A stretch of 64,000 nt of DNA from Tubiluchus corallicola (lineage: Eukaryota > Priapulida > Priapulimorpha > Priapulimorphida > Tubiluchidae): assembly GCA_030141605.1 (NCBI GenBank), contig JAQGDQ010000229.1, positions 126,501 to 190,500 on the forward strand, read 5' to 3'. Shown here piece by piece: positions 35,397 to 47,748 of the stretch (the stretch's first letter is position 1; each line of letters starts with the position of its first letter). The translations under genes and the position numbers were made by a program. Under the pieces are notes generated by a model. It was not told where the DNA came from, did no database searches, and saw nothing but the letters and a program-made list of their open reading frames with translations.

Positions 35397-36839
35397 CAAT
35401 GTAGATATTTCTCATTTTCTTCATCCCAAGGTATAATATTTGCCCAGGATACCCGTTGAATATGGGTAGCAGCGCTGTTAATAAATATAATGAAGCTAAT
35501 CAGAACCCGGACATGAACCACCGGAAAATTATCAACGATGAACTGCTATCATTCAGCAAAGTCACAGACATCTACTGCCAAGGGCAACAAAATTTAGTAA
35601 GAACAATGATTAGTGCTTGAAGATCATAGCTTTCAAGGCATGGTTAAAATTGGAAGAACAGCAGATCCCGAAGCTTGCACGCAGCAATTCGAAACTACTT
35701 GTGCCAACCACGTACGGAATATAAGGTTCTAACAATAAATCCAATCCCCCGGGTCTCTTATCTGTGGAACTCTTTGCCAGAAAATTACTTCCCGTCAACT
35801 GCATCCTCATTTAAAGCGAACGCACCTTCACTTGAAACGAATATCGTGAACCTTTGTCGCTAGCAAATACAAAAGATTTATTTTCTGAATCTGTATTTCC
35901 AATTTCACTAGCTAACAGTAACTCTTTATACTTTGAGTTAACTATTAACCTTCCTTGGCGAAAGCAATATAAAATATCGAGTGAAACGATAAAGCCTTTT
36001 TAAAATGCTGGCAAAGAATGATGACTATAACCATGACCGTGACCACAACGAAAACAACAAATTAAGTAGCTCCTTTATCGGATAGAAATTATATGATAGA
36101 AAAAAAGACAATGAAAAAAATAAGTTAGTGCTCTTCTGAGACTTGGTATAATCATGAAAGAATAAAATGCGCTTAAGTCTCAAAGAATAATCTTTATTTT
36201 CTCAAGAAGGTTACGTCCCTCACGGACTTCTCTGAGCAGCTGACAAAGTTAGTGAGATACCAAACTTTCTGGAATAAAATCATTTTTTGATACTTAAACA
36301 CCAAAATTTTATGACAACTAATTAACATTTAAATCTAATTCAGAGCGTGTCTAAAGTAAAAGATGTGGCAGCTTGTTTTGTTCAGGTTTATACAGCGACA
36401 AGCACAGTGAACAAAGAAGAGGTTTTCATAAAAGAGAAGATTCTTTTCTGGATCAGCCATCATACGCACAGCATGTCTCCCAGGAATATCATTCATAAAT
36501 TAAATAATATCCAATGTTTCACACTCGCCGTTAATATTAGATTTGTGAAAAGGCGTTTCCAAGCATACGGAAATAATGGAAGATGTGGACAATCAATCGT
36601 CACTAAATTGTAATCTGACGAAGCAACGAGATTCGGCGAAGCAGTGACATACTCGTAGAGGATGGAGGGCTGGGGAAGCTATCTGGTCAGGTGATCACCG
36701 AGAAAGAAGCCAATGGGAAGTTAAAGTTAATCAGCAATAGCTGTCTAAACAAATTTGCAAATTTCTCGAAAGAAATGTCAAAACCACGGACATTAAGAAG
36801 TTTGTTGCATTTCTCGATGAAGATAACGCTTGTTACGTA
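35397..36839. other. No gene seen
   Basis: Non-coding. A plus-strand open stretch at 36344-36613 follows ATTCAG, but its pyrimidine tract is poor and the peptide has no recognised motif. Confidence 0.35.
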
Positions 36840-36950
36840 ATCTGTGTCTATTGACCACTACTTATATATGTTTTTATGTGGGTTTGTCCTGAAATAAAAA
36901 ATTAGCTACCTACCTAACTACCTGTCAACCTGCCTGCCTATTTACATGTG
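36840..36950 (+). repeat. Retroposon-like 3' tail with (CCTA/CCTG)n
   Basis: GTCCTGAAATAAAAAATTAG is followed by CTACCTACCTAACTACCTG and CCTGCCTGCC, a tetranucleotide tail typical of LINE/SINE 3' ends. Confidence 0.4.
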
Positions 36951-37099
36951 CAATGATATCTCGGACACCCTTAGCATCAAGCAAAAACTTAACGTCAGAA
37001 GAATGTACTTTAACCAAATGAGCGAGACCTTGATCTTGACAGAGATAAGTTACTGGTCGATCAAGCTATCATAACTGATTCAAAGCTTTTTTGATCATA

Positions 37100-37175
37100 T
37101 TGGGCTGTGTAGTGTAGTCGTGTAGATGGGTAATACAAGGGTTCCGAATTCAAATCTAAGCTCACATTCGACTCT
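37100..37175 (+). repeat. Possible tRNA-like SINE head
   Basis: TGTAGTGTAGTCGTGTAGAT resembles an A box and CGAATTCAAATCTAAG a B box. A similar B-box-like GATTCAAATCTAAGCT is found at 62969-62984. Weak evidence. Confidence 0.3.
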
Positions 37176-38148
37176 TGCGCAATATATTTCTATCGGCAGC
37201 TTCGCTTCAAAATTAATATTGGTTAATTCTACCACTAAGTTTTAGGAATATAAACATTGATGCTATACATACAAAAAATGCCAACAGAAAGTGTAATTGC
37301 CTGCTTTTTATAAGATCAAGAAACAGAGCGAAACTGGGCAACTGTGGTGCCAAAAAACGAAGCTAGCTTGACGTGAAGAGAAGCAGATTCGCTTACAATT
37401 TATGGATAGACTACAATGGAAACTAGCCTACTAAAACTCTGGTAGAAACTTGTCTGGCAAACCGGTTCAGTAAATTTATTAATCTGACGAAGGACAGTGT
37501 AGAAGCAGTTAAGTGAAGGGCCAGATCATGACACAAATAACATGCAAGTCCTAATTAACATCTGAAAGTAGTCAAGTAACTAGCTTGGATATAACAGCAA
37601 GGCGAATTGCAGTAGTGACAAATTACATTCAAGGGACTCTTGAGTTAAGCAATAAAGGGAGACAATAGGAGCTAGAACGACAATCTAAAGCGTGATTATC
37701 TCAATTTATCTGCCTGGCTGCCCGTCGCCTGCATTCGCCAATATGTAATGAAAATTAATAGATCTATAATAAGCGAGAACTCTAGCAGATGATTATGGAA
37801 TATGCATGAAAAGCCACGGGGGAGAAATATATTGGCAGATTAAATAATAATGAGTTGCCTTGAACGTGAATGCGAAATGTGCTCGGTTAAACGATTAAAA
37901 ATGACTGTGGCATGCCGTCGTTTATAGCAGTTACAGCAAATGAGTAAACGACTATTATAAGTACATGACGGAATGAGTTCATGGATTTCAAGAGACAAGG
38001 AATCGGATTAGCAGCACGTCCAGGAGACTTCTGTGACATTTTGCCAAGGTTCGTTTCCAATCTCTGGGTCAGTCGGCTCACTCAAGAGCCAAGAGCAAGA
38101 GTAACGGCTTCTTGTCACAAGATGCATTGTCAGAGTGCACTTGCCAAT
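37176..38148. other. No gene seen
   Basis: Non-coding A+T-rich DNA. Confidence 0.4.
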
Positions 38149-38175
38149 TTTATATAAACCGTCGGTTTATATAAA
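38149..38175. repeat. Perfect 27-bp palindrome
   Basis: TTTATATAAACCG at 38149-38161 and CGGTTTATATAAA at 38163-38175 are exact complements around a single central T. Confidence 0.9.
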
Positions 38176-38562
38176 TGCTATAGGAAATTTTTATTGTTAC
38201 CACTGATATTTTTATGAATGCCGCGAAAAAGTGGGTAAAGACAAACAGAAAAAAAAACATAGCACCCAGCTGACAATCACACATGCGCCCTATTCAGTCT
38301 CAACCCCTTTTTACTCCATCATCACCTTGCTTATTATCTTATGCTCCTGACTCTTATTTAGCTAGGTAGCATGCATAATTATGGAATCTCCGTCACTATT
38401 TCACTATCACTTACCTGACAATCACCGGCTTCGTCAGCCTCAACCACATCCTTACTCTCATCATCGTTTTGCTGATCTCACCTTACTCTTTCTTGCCTTG
38501 CTCAACGTTATTAAAAAACTGCATCATACAACTAATACTTTATTCTATTTCCATAATATATT

Positions 38563-38959
38563 CAAGGTTCCCACGGTCCTGGAAAGTCATGGAAAAAGAT
38601 AATTTGGTAAAAAGTCGCGAAAATGATGAAAATGGGGTGAAAAGTCAGGGAAATTGGAAAGGGCTGCAAAAATAATCACCGTGTACCGACATTATTCCAA
38701 ACATATTTTTAGCGATTCGAGTTCAAATAAAATTTTGCTATGGGAGGCTCCCAATTTCGATTTCTGTTCTAAAAATAATGATTAGCCAACATTATACATC
38801 AGTATAATTAAGTACTCATATTCTTATGCAAAAATATTTGAATACGTATACTGGTAATGCAATTTCTGCTTATCTTTGTCATGGGAAATCTATATTTGGT
38901 CAGGGAAAAGTAATGGAAAAGTCAGGGAAATTTATTTTAAAAATTCTGTGGAAACCCTG
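38563..38959. mobile_element. MITE with CAGGGTTTCCACAG-type ends
   Basis: Begins CAAGGTTCCCACGG and ends CTGTGGAAACCCTG, imperfect terminal inverted repeats, flanked on both sides by ATATT. The interior near each end repeats TGGAAAAGTCAGGGAAATT-like phrases. No transposase. The ends resemble those of hAT-type or other cut-and-paste MITEs; the five-base flank leaves the superfamily open. Confidence 0.6.
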
Positions 38960-39380
38960 ATATTGTAACTTCATCACCCTGACTTATCTCATCCTGCCCT
39001 TGTTTATCTTATTTAAAAATAATTATTCAGTCAGGTGTTCTTGTTTATCTTATCTTACCAAAAAGACAACAACGCAATCACAGCGAAACAGACCCGTTTA
39101 CAAATGGGTAACCAAACATGCATTATGATATTACTATTCCCTTAGGTTCCCTGGTAACACAATGCGCCGTTCAGATTTAATTGCATCTTAACTATGTAAC
39201 AAGATTCCGCACATTCGGGTTATCTAAGCATTACTGCTCTTACCAATTAGAAATTCAGCATCACAGAGCGTAATAAGATCTCATACACCACCGCAATTAC
39301 GATTATTGCCATATATAAACTCACCCTGACCATCTTGTCTAATCAGTGTCCAATCTATCATTGTACACCAGCATCTCCGG
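38960..39380. other. No gene seen
   Basis: Non-coding sequence. Confidence 0.4.
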
Positions 39381-40090
39381 TTTAACCTCCTCTGTGAAAT
39401 GAACACTCTTCTCGTTGCTGCGACACACAAGGAGAGCGGTTGCCTACGCGATGTTTCTCTAAGCATCCGAAGCCGCGTAGTGATCGATGGATGCATTGCC
39501 GAGACGCGAGCAGCCATGCACATGTGTAGCATTGTGGGACGGGCTATTCATTCAGGTGAGGGAACACACCAGGAAGGTAACCACTGAAATGTGGTAAGTA
39601 ATGCAATACACATAGTAAGGACGCAAGAACCACCAAAGTACAGTGGAACATGAGACATGTATGGCGTTCTGGGGCAAGCTATTCATTCAGATGCGTGAAG
39701 ATGCCACTGGAAGGTATCCAATGAAAAACGGCGCGTGAAATGCAATCGCTTTAAATCGGCTTTGAAAATTAACATTACTCGTTCGCTCGCTCGCTACCTC
39801 CCTCTCTCCCTCCCTCGCTCGCTCACTCACTCACTCACTCACTCACTCACTCATTTATATAGTAAGGGTAGCGAAAATAGTGCGATGAAAATATAAGACA
39901 TTATCACGTTGTGAGGCGAGTTCTTATTCAGTCAGGCGGACAATGCAAGACAAGTAAGTCACTAGCGTGGTACAAGCTTGCGGTAATCAGGTGATTGACA
40001 AAAGCATGAACAAAAAAACATTGCTCGCCAAAAATTAGGCATGGCGTAAATAAATAATTCAGGTGAAGACATGTCACTAAGTCTTAGCAC
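39381..40090. repeat. Degenerate repeats, G+C-rich island and (CTCN)n microsatellite
   Basis: Phrases such as GGGCTATTCATTCAGGTGAG (39540), GCAAGCTATTCATTCAGATG (39674) and TCTTATTCAGTCAGGCGGAC recur every 130-250 bases with decay, each followed by a GGAAGGTA or AAGTAA-like phrase. Tetranucleotides CTCG, CTCC and CTCA run at about 39783-39853. The first part, 39381-39560, is unusually G+C-rich and open on both strands; no product is recognised. Confidence 0.45.
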
Positions 40091-40948
40091 ACTAGAGGGG
40101 ACGCGTGTGGGATAAGCCGTCATCATATATATATACATATGGCCCATATGTATATATGGTGGTATATATATATATGGCCCATGAGAAAACAAATGAATAG
40201 AAATCAATTCGTCTAGTTAAAGGAGAAATTGAGGAGGAGGGACAATTGCTTTAGATGAGGTAAGACACGCGAGAAAGCGTTCGGGTAAGCTAAATGCGTA
40301 ACGTGAGGATTTTGTCGATGAAGAAAATAAAAAGGGTATACAGTAAAGCATGCCATGAAAGAAGAGGTAAACAAAATTGTCACGTGAAGATGTGAAATGT
40401 CTAGGAAGCAAAACCTATAAAGAGCTGATCATCACTATCTGCTAGCAACAGATAAACATCAGTATCCAAGCAAAATAACACGAAGACCTTGATGGAGATC
40501 CTTGAGTGAAAATGAGCCAATCCTTCGAATATAACGTAAATTGTAAAATGTTAATGACTGAAAAAACATTCTGCCAATAAATATTAATTAAACCAACATG
40601 TCCCTATTTCAACCAAACTGAGTCGCATTCAGCGAGTATATACACACACGTGCGTGAGTTACCACAGAATGCGTTCATTAAACAGCCAACTGATATTGAT
40701 ATGGCAAACACGAAACACAAATCTTCACAAAAGCTTGATGAAGCTCGATACAAGAGTTTCACACGTTGGTTACATGGGAGCAGATTGAGCGATCACAATA
40801 AATCAAGTGGAGAATGCGCACAGAGCAGACCAAACGCTGCATGTACTATTGAGATAAACTCCACACATCAAGAGGTTAACAATGAGTCAATTAATCACGT
40901 AAGGTAGAGATTGTGACACAACACGTATTTAATCAGTTTACAAAATAT
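40091..40948. other. No gene seen; TA-rich palindromic patch near 40125
   Basis: ATATACATATGGCCCATATG and a TATATATATGGCCCATGAG echo lie at about 40127-40182. The rest is ordinary non-coding DNA. Confidence 0.4.
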
Positions 40949-42024
40949 TTAAAGCAAAACAGGACGATTTTTCATAACCTGGTAGGTAAAACGTATACAT
41001 TTTAACACCAATAATACTGCAAAAGCGTTTTTGATAATTAAATAATAAGTTAAAAATTTAATTAATGGCGTACGAGCCCAGATAGTGATGATATCACAAA
41101 CGAACATAATTTTCAACAGCACAAGCATTCCACGAGCGTCTTGAACTACAGAATTACAGTGCTACTGTACAATATTCAATGTTATATACAAAAACTAGGC
41201 AAATCTTAAGATAAAAATAGAAATTTTAAATTTACCGCAGTGCTCACGCATGAGCTTGAGAACGTGTGTACTACGTCACAAACTAACAGCACTAGACTGA
41301 GAGGTACAGCACCTGTTTTTCAGGCAATGCGTTTCCGAAATGCAGGCGCTAGCGAAAACGAAATTACCTTCATCGTATATATTAATTTCGGTGGTATTAT
41401 ATATATATATATATGAGGAACTGGGGGGGGGGGGGCGAAAAACCTCCAAAAATGGCTCTTCCTAGACCGTTTTTTGCAAAAAAATTTGCAAAACTTATAC
41501 CTCTTATTTTTAGAGAACGGGAATGTGCCGAGGGCCGTGCTAGTAATGGTTAGATAGCCCGTTCAACGGTGGGTAATAGTCATATTTAGATTTCGCGGGA
41601 GCGCCAACAGTACCCGTTAGTGTGACTCTTAGGAGATATATAGCTCTTTAGAAAGAGGAAGAACAGGGCTACACGATGATGTGGGGTATATTTTAGGGCA
41701 GGTCCACCTAGAGGAATAACGACGAGTTAATTAGATGTTGGAAAACTGCTGACGCAAAGCCATTGTTCTGACGTCATTCATTATACTATGCTTATAACCT
41801 TATAACTTTAATTCAGTTAAACCTACTACTTTGCGTTATAAATGAGGACTATGTAGGATGTTCGCGTATTATTAATTATACAAATTTTTTGCGGGGCCTT
41901 TGCTAGTGTTGTAATAACTCTTTCACTTAAGTCATACTTTAAAAAAACAGTATGTTCCCTTTCAATATTTTAAGGAATAGATTGTTTTGACTTACAGTTT
42001 AAGATTGGATCTGGTTTTCCTTTA
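40949..42024 (+). mobile_element. MITE family 1 with nested insertion
   Basis: Left end TTAAAGCAAAACAGGACGAT and right end ATTGGATCTGGTTTTCCTTTA match the family. The interior shares TAGTGATGATATCACAA, CATAATTTTCAACAGCAC and AAATGCAGGCGCTAG with 45569-46179. About 500 extra bases between roughly 41390 and 41890 interrupt it. They begin with a TA run and a (G)12-13 tract and include TTTAGAAAGAGGAAGAAC and CACGATGATGTGG, which resemble the Tc1/mariner-like MITE at 14.2 kb. Confidence 0.7.
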
Positions 42025-43409
42025 CGTTTTCATTGTATCAAGCTCCTCCTGTGTCGGTGTAGTGCAAACGCCTCATTACTGCTTTGCGCAAAATAAATTG
42101 CAAGGTGCAAGGCAAATGTAAAAGTGCAAATCATATCGTTACTTTACTGGGCTTCTTTTCTACCTGCCAAGACGTCATTTATGTCACTGTATCTGTTGCA
42201 TTATGTTTCAGTTGCTAAAAATGTTTGCTGGTATGCGTGAGTACAACTGGACCGAATTTTAAGTGTGTTAAAATTTGACGCAAACTGCATTTCCCCCTAA
42301 CATGTTGCAGTTTAAGCGAAATTCTCCCATAAGAAGCACTAAGACGGTTAAGGGTTAACAACTACATTTCCTAATGTTAAACACTTAGGACATTTGATGA
42401 AAAGAGTCATTAAGTGAGGGAGTGAAAGGACCAAACACACAGCGGCTGTTATTAGAAGCACAAAGGTTCCAGCACAGAAGAACATGACATTTGTAGGCTG
42501 TACCAGATGCGAGGAAATAGTTGCTTTTACTGAATGTGTGGAATTGAGCAAATTGCAATCATGGCACAATCGGCAGTAATTAAGCTGTAACGTACAGACT
42601 GCATACTAAAAGCCTGTACCTGAGTATAGAGCTCAAATGGGTCATCAAGTGCGACCCATCACCGATTTGACCTTCAAATGTCAGGACCCTGACCCACACC
42701 CAGGACCCGGCAGCAGTAAACTGACCCACGTCCTGATATAGCCGGAGCAGCTCTTACCCAAATTTAATTTCACTCGGCATATAGACATCTCTGCAGTATT
42801 AGCATCCAAAAAACAGCAATTTGGTAAACAATATACGCATGTGCTGCATGAATGTAAGGGATTCTGTGCAGCAAATGTAAGATGTAAAATGATTTTAACG
42901 ATAACTCTACAAAATTACATATACAGTAAATTGGACGATAGATTGTAAGATGCATTTGCTCTATAAAGGATATATTTATTTACAAAGATGCTTATTCGCT
43001 AGACTAGCGCCTGAATGGCTCTCTTAGTATTATGTTTACTAACGATAGTTTTTAAATTATTCAGTTATATGCGTTTACACTTGCGTGGCATGTGGCACAA
43101 TTTCTTTGAAAGCATCTATTTTTATATGGTCTATGGCAGAAATAAAAATATCTGATTATGTAGGTCCTGTAAGTTGCAGATGACAATATTATGCCAAAAT
43201 TATAAAATATATCTGTGGTGTAAATCTACACATTCCGTAAATTTATTCTGTAACAGTGACCTTTGGTTTGATTTCCCTGAAGGCCTATTACTAGTAAGTG
43301 CAGAACCCTTTCACTTTAAAGCAGTCATTTCCGCAAGTATAAAGACGTTCTCATATTTTTATATTCTTAAAAGGATAAACTAGATTAATACGAGCAATTA
43401 AAGATGCAC
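42025..43409. other. No gene seen
   Basis: Non-coding; a C-rich patch at 42650-42735 with repeated GACCCA/GGACCC phrases stands out but is not explained. Confidence 0.35.
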
Positions 43410-43510
43410 GTTAAAATTCAATTCAATTCACATTTTATTTTGGTAGCTAAGGCCATATAAAATACAAATACACAAGCATAGAATAAACATGTTTTCGAAT
43501 CTTCAAATTT
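43410..43510 (-). repeat. LINE-like 3' end with (GAATT)n tail
   Basis: On the minus strand the sequence reads GGCCTTAGCTACCAAAATAA followed by AATGTGAATTGAATTGAATT. This is the short reiterated tail typical of CR1/L2-clade LINE ends. Only the terminus is visible. Confidence 0.5.
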
Positions 43511-44395
43511 GGTGGATTTTTGTAAAATTCCAATTATAGTTTATATGGTTTTCAACTTTTAGAATGAAATAAAATGGGTTTTTATTTGTAACAAATGAGC
43601 TCTCGGCATTACAAATCTGTAATTTATGGAACTTTGGAAACTTTAAACTAAAAGCAAATCAAAGAATTCTAAACTGATAGAAAGCAACACTAAACTCATC
43701 ACACCTCTGCGGAACATGTATAGCTTTGTAAATAAAGTCAACACATCTTATAAGATAAATTTGAATTCAGACAGGCTCGCGGTTAAAGAATAGAGTTAAT
43801 CACCGCATGCTGTTTCTGGTACGACGCTGTGAAATAATGGCTAGTAGAACTGGGTAACTATAACTTGTGATCAAAACTCGATCTTTGATCAGAGCACAAA
43901 ATTTACACCACATTACGAAAGTATTACAGAAACTTTCTCGAGTCACAAGATTCAATCTTTGATTACATCAAGAAAACACGTCATGTGGAGTATACACGCT
44001 GTCCACAATCGCAAGCTTTCTATATTCCTTCTATTTGCTGAACTTGCTTTGAAGTCTGCCGCCAGATTTAATGACGTCGTGTTATGTAATCCTCTAAGCA
44101 TTTTCATAGGCAACCATAAAAACTCACACGCAGCGCATCAAACATGGCTTGACGCGACGCGAAATCAACTCATTAAAAACAGTTTTATTTGAGAAAATTT
44201 TCAACGCCGGCAAATTTCGATGAAAAGTTGTCTAAATCGCACAATCTGAGTAATTCTGCGACGTTCAGGGAAAAAATCTGTAGCATCAATGACACAATGT
44301 CTCGGTTCCGTCAGTCAACTGGTACCTCAGGCCCTCTACCCTTGACAACTTGTCCCCAATAAATACGTCGTGCTGTATTCTCTTACTGACATTTC
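43511..44395. other. No gene seen
   Basis: Non-coding A+T-rich DNA. Confidence 0.4.
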
Positions 44396-44820
44396 CTGAA
44401 GCCGAGAACTCACGGTACCCAGTTGGCAGCTGAAGTTAAGCAATGTGGCACGTGATGGCACGTGACTGAATGAATGGATGACAGACAGTTCCATACTAGC
44501 TCTAGATGATTTCGCTTGATTCTGACTGTTACCTCATAAAAGGAGGATGCATTCACATCTGAATGTGACATAGAAACCGCTGCCAGCTCCAGTTCATTAT
44601 CTCGTCATAGAAAATTTCCTTGTCGGTCCAGTTAAGCAATGCCGAGGCTCGCCAGTGAATAGAAGGGTGATTACCAATTCAATACTCGCTGATTTCATTC
44701 GCCATACTGATTCTGGCTCCTCGTAAAGGGAAGATGTGGTTAAGGCACCTCTGCATGATCTAGTTCAGTATCTAATCTGAGAGGAAGTCCTTGATAATGA
44801 TAGATTCCGGTCCAGCCACA
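44396..44820 (+). repeat. Tandem SINE-like repeat with 5S-rRNA-like core
   Basis: Two units of about 195 bases share AGTTAAGCAATG (44434 and 44631), GTGAATGGATGA-like and TCAATACTCGCT-like phrases, and a CCTCGTAAAGGGAAGATG-like end. AGTTAAGCAATGCCGAGGCT followed 14 bases later by AGGGTGATTACC parallels the box A to intermediate-element stretch of 5S rRNA (AAGCTAAGC..., then GGATGGGTGACC). The match is partial, so a 5S-derived SINE or decayed 5S pseudogene is a proposal. Confidence 0.4.
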
Positions 44821-45568
44821 ATCATCCACGTTCCACCGTGCAGTATGCTGATTTATTAGAAAAATTCACGATGACTTTCACCAAAATATAAACAATTGTC
44901 CCATAATAATGCAGGAGTAGAACACCCAGTGCTTAATGTGGCAAGACCAGAATCTCTGATCCTATTGATCCACATGATTTATTGCACCGTCAAACATGTC
45001 TCGTTCAGATGTGACGGTAAACACCCAGAATCGTTATGACGAACCAAACGCCTAGTTCTTAAACTCAACTGCGAATAATACACCGTGACCACTCGGCTAT
45101 TTATCTCCCCTATAATTGCACGTCTACATACATTTGCTGCCGCAATATTTATAATTTACAAACTCACTGTTCGACGGATAAGGATGCAACAACGAATTTG
45201 ACAAAAAATTGCAGCAAAGATGCAGCTTCCGTCATTTTTAATACGCGAATTTGCGAACTTCTCACAAGCTGCTGAATTTTATAGTTTTGTTACCTTGTCG
45301 TGCAACGGCAACATTAGCCGGGCGAGTTTACAAGCGTTTATCAGAGCCATTCTTTCCACTTATTTCCATGCACGTAGTGCTTTCAGGCGCTCAATTTCGC
45401 CTAATTTCTTAAACTAATCGTATTTCTTCGTGAAAATCCAGAAATTGTGAAATACGTACGGGAGAATATGTACGCAATAAATTCCCTCGTCATACAATAA
45501 GTACCTGGAAGTGTTTGCAGTGGGGCGTTAAACGTATAAAACGAACTTGCAATCTTTTGAAATAAAAC
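44821..45568. other. No gene seen
   Basis: Non-coding sequence. Confidence 0.4.
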
Positions 45569-46179
45569 ATGAAGAAAAGCATGACGATTTTTCATTTGCT
45601 CGCCCATTTTGTACGGTAAAAAGTTGACATTTTAATACGTAACAATGCCAGAGCGTTTCTGGTACATGTAATTAAATAATAGGCTAAAACGTTATTAACG
45701 GCAGACGAGTACTAATTAGTGATGACATCACAACTGAACATAATTTTTAACAGCACAAACAATTCATGAGCGCGTAGCACGTGTTTGCGAAAGCAAAAAT
45801 GGAAGCTACTGCACAACATTCAGTGTGACATACAAAACTCAGCGATTTTTAAGTTTAAAATTCAAATTTCAAGTTTAGTCCTGTGCTCTCGAACAAACTC
45901 TCGAATGTGTTTACGAAACGAACACCTCTGAAACGAAAGATACAGCAGCTGCTTTTTTGTGCTTCGCCTTTCCGAGATGCAGGCGCTAGAGCCCATCTAA
46001 CTAGCGAATGCAAAAAGCATGTAACAGCCAAGAACAAGCCTCGCTAAGGCGAAATTACCATTCTGAAGTGATAAATTTTTCACGTAAGTTATTCTTGAAA
46101 AATAGTATCTTTCCGTCCAGTATTTTATAGAACAGATTGTTTTGAACTTTAGTTTAAGATGGGGTCCGGTTTTCTTTAA
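45569..46179 (+). mobile_element. MITE family 1, 611-bp copy
   Basis: The left end TGAAGAAAAGCATGACGAT is eroded; the right end GGGTCCGGTTTTCTTTAA retains TTAA. Shared signatures are TACATGTAATTAAATAATAG, GTGATGACATCACAACTGA, GAGATGCAGGCGCTAG and AACAGATTGTTTTGA. This is the most complete interior in the window and contains no transposase gene. Confidence 0.7.
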
Positions 46180-46819
46180 TTCACAAATTCCATCAGGTTC
46201 TTTTCCAATTTTTTTCAACAAAATTTCGTTTTTTCTGTTATCGTTCAATTTCCGTTCTTACCGTTATCGTTACTTTCTATCAATAACTTCTGATATAAGT
46301 AACAACTCTTTTCGAGTATTTTGTTCTTTGATTAATGACGTAGTTAAATAACGCATTGCCTAGCTGCAAAATGACTGGGTGACTGTCGGGAATACTAGTT
46401 CCGGAATGTTTTATTTGCTGTGCTGCTCAAATTGATTCTCTTATAATGCTAACTCTGATATAAGCATATCAGAATGGGAGTTAGTACGAAACCTGTGTTT
46501 TTGCCTAATAAACAATAAATAATAAATTCTCCATCACAACAATCTATACTGGCAATGTCCACAAAAACAACAGCTTTCTGGTCGTTTGGACCTAGTTTCG
46601 CTGCTCAAAGACAACTGTTTTTAAACACCACATAGTATAATTTTTTCTGTATGATCAAAGCAACATTTCGTCATAACGCTCCAAACTTGTGTGTGATCAA
46701 TGCTTCCTGTTAAACAAGTCGATATAATGACATCAGTAACAGATGGAGACACTTAAAGTAAAAGATATTGATTAAACACCCACGTGACCTGTTTACCGGT
46801 ATCTGTAACCGTAAGTAAT
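46180..46819. other. No gene seen
   Basis: Non-coding A+T-rich DNA. Confidence 0.4.
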
Positions 46820-46980
46820 TCCGACTACAGTCTTGGCATACTAAAAATTCTGGTAGCACAGAATGTCCTGGACAAAAATTAGATGAGCTAATGGCTGTAG
46901 AAACTCCGACTACAATGTTGGAATACTAAAAATTCTGGTCACACAGAAATGCCCTGGACAAACATTATACGAACATTCAC
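46820..46980 (+). repeat. 85-bp tandem duplication
   Basis: TCCGACTACA begins both copies (46819 and 46904). They share ATACTAAAAATTCTGGT, CACAGAA and CCTGGACAAA with about 15-20 percent divergence by eye. Confidence 0.85.
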
Positions 46981-47689
46981 AAACCCCGGATTTTAGAAGT
47001 AATTAACATGCTAACTCTTGAACACTTTTACATTTCAAAATCATGCAAACAGATTGGGCCACTTCAGAACCAGTTTCTTTGCTTTGCATTCTAACTTTTT
47101 TACACAGCCTTAATAGCTGCGTGTTAACCAGTACGTGAATATAGGTGCAACATCGTGTCTGATAAGTCATTTAAACTTACTATGTAAACAGTGAGAAGAT
47201 AAAAAGACTATACAAAAGTGCGTCTTTGTTATGTATGCCTCCCTTCCTAAGGTGTTTGTTTTTTGGTTTTATAACCGACAAGTTGTTCGTCTAATTTAAG
47301 TCATTAATGTGATTTAACATACACTGGTGTATGAAACATGTATCAGAAATTTATTCTCGTATAATAAAATGCTTACACAATTAATTTCCTTAATTGCTAT
47401 TAATCGGACATTGCTTGTGTTTCGCCATTTACAAGTAAACACACCACCACTTAAATGCATTAGCTACAAAATGTGCTACAACACGTTTCCAAGTACAGAT
47501 CCTTTTTTTTATAAAACACACTCTTTTTAACTTCTTTCAACTAGCCTTTCTCCCTTTCTAGGCCTTTTCTACTTCACAAAGTTTTGCAAAAGTGAATCCT
47601 GAGCAAACCTTACCTAATTCTACCGCCCGTGCAATCAAACATTCTGCTTTGTTCAGACTCTGTCTCAGTAGTGCTTACACAGGTCACGT
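46981..47689. other. No gene seen
   Basis: Non-coding sequence. Confidence 0.4.
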
Positions 47690-47717
47690 GTCATGACGAC
47701 GATGATGGTATTGTTAG

Positions 47718-47748
<31 letters not shown>

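Noticed and set aside
36344-36613. Open stretch after ATTCAG considered as an exon
   Set aside because: Weak pyrimidine tract, no recognised protein, and a retroposon-like tail shortly downstream.
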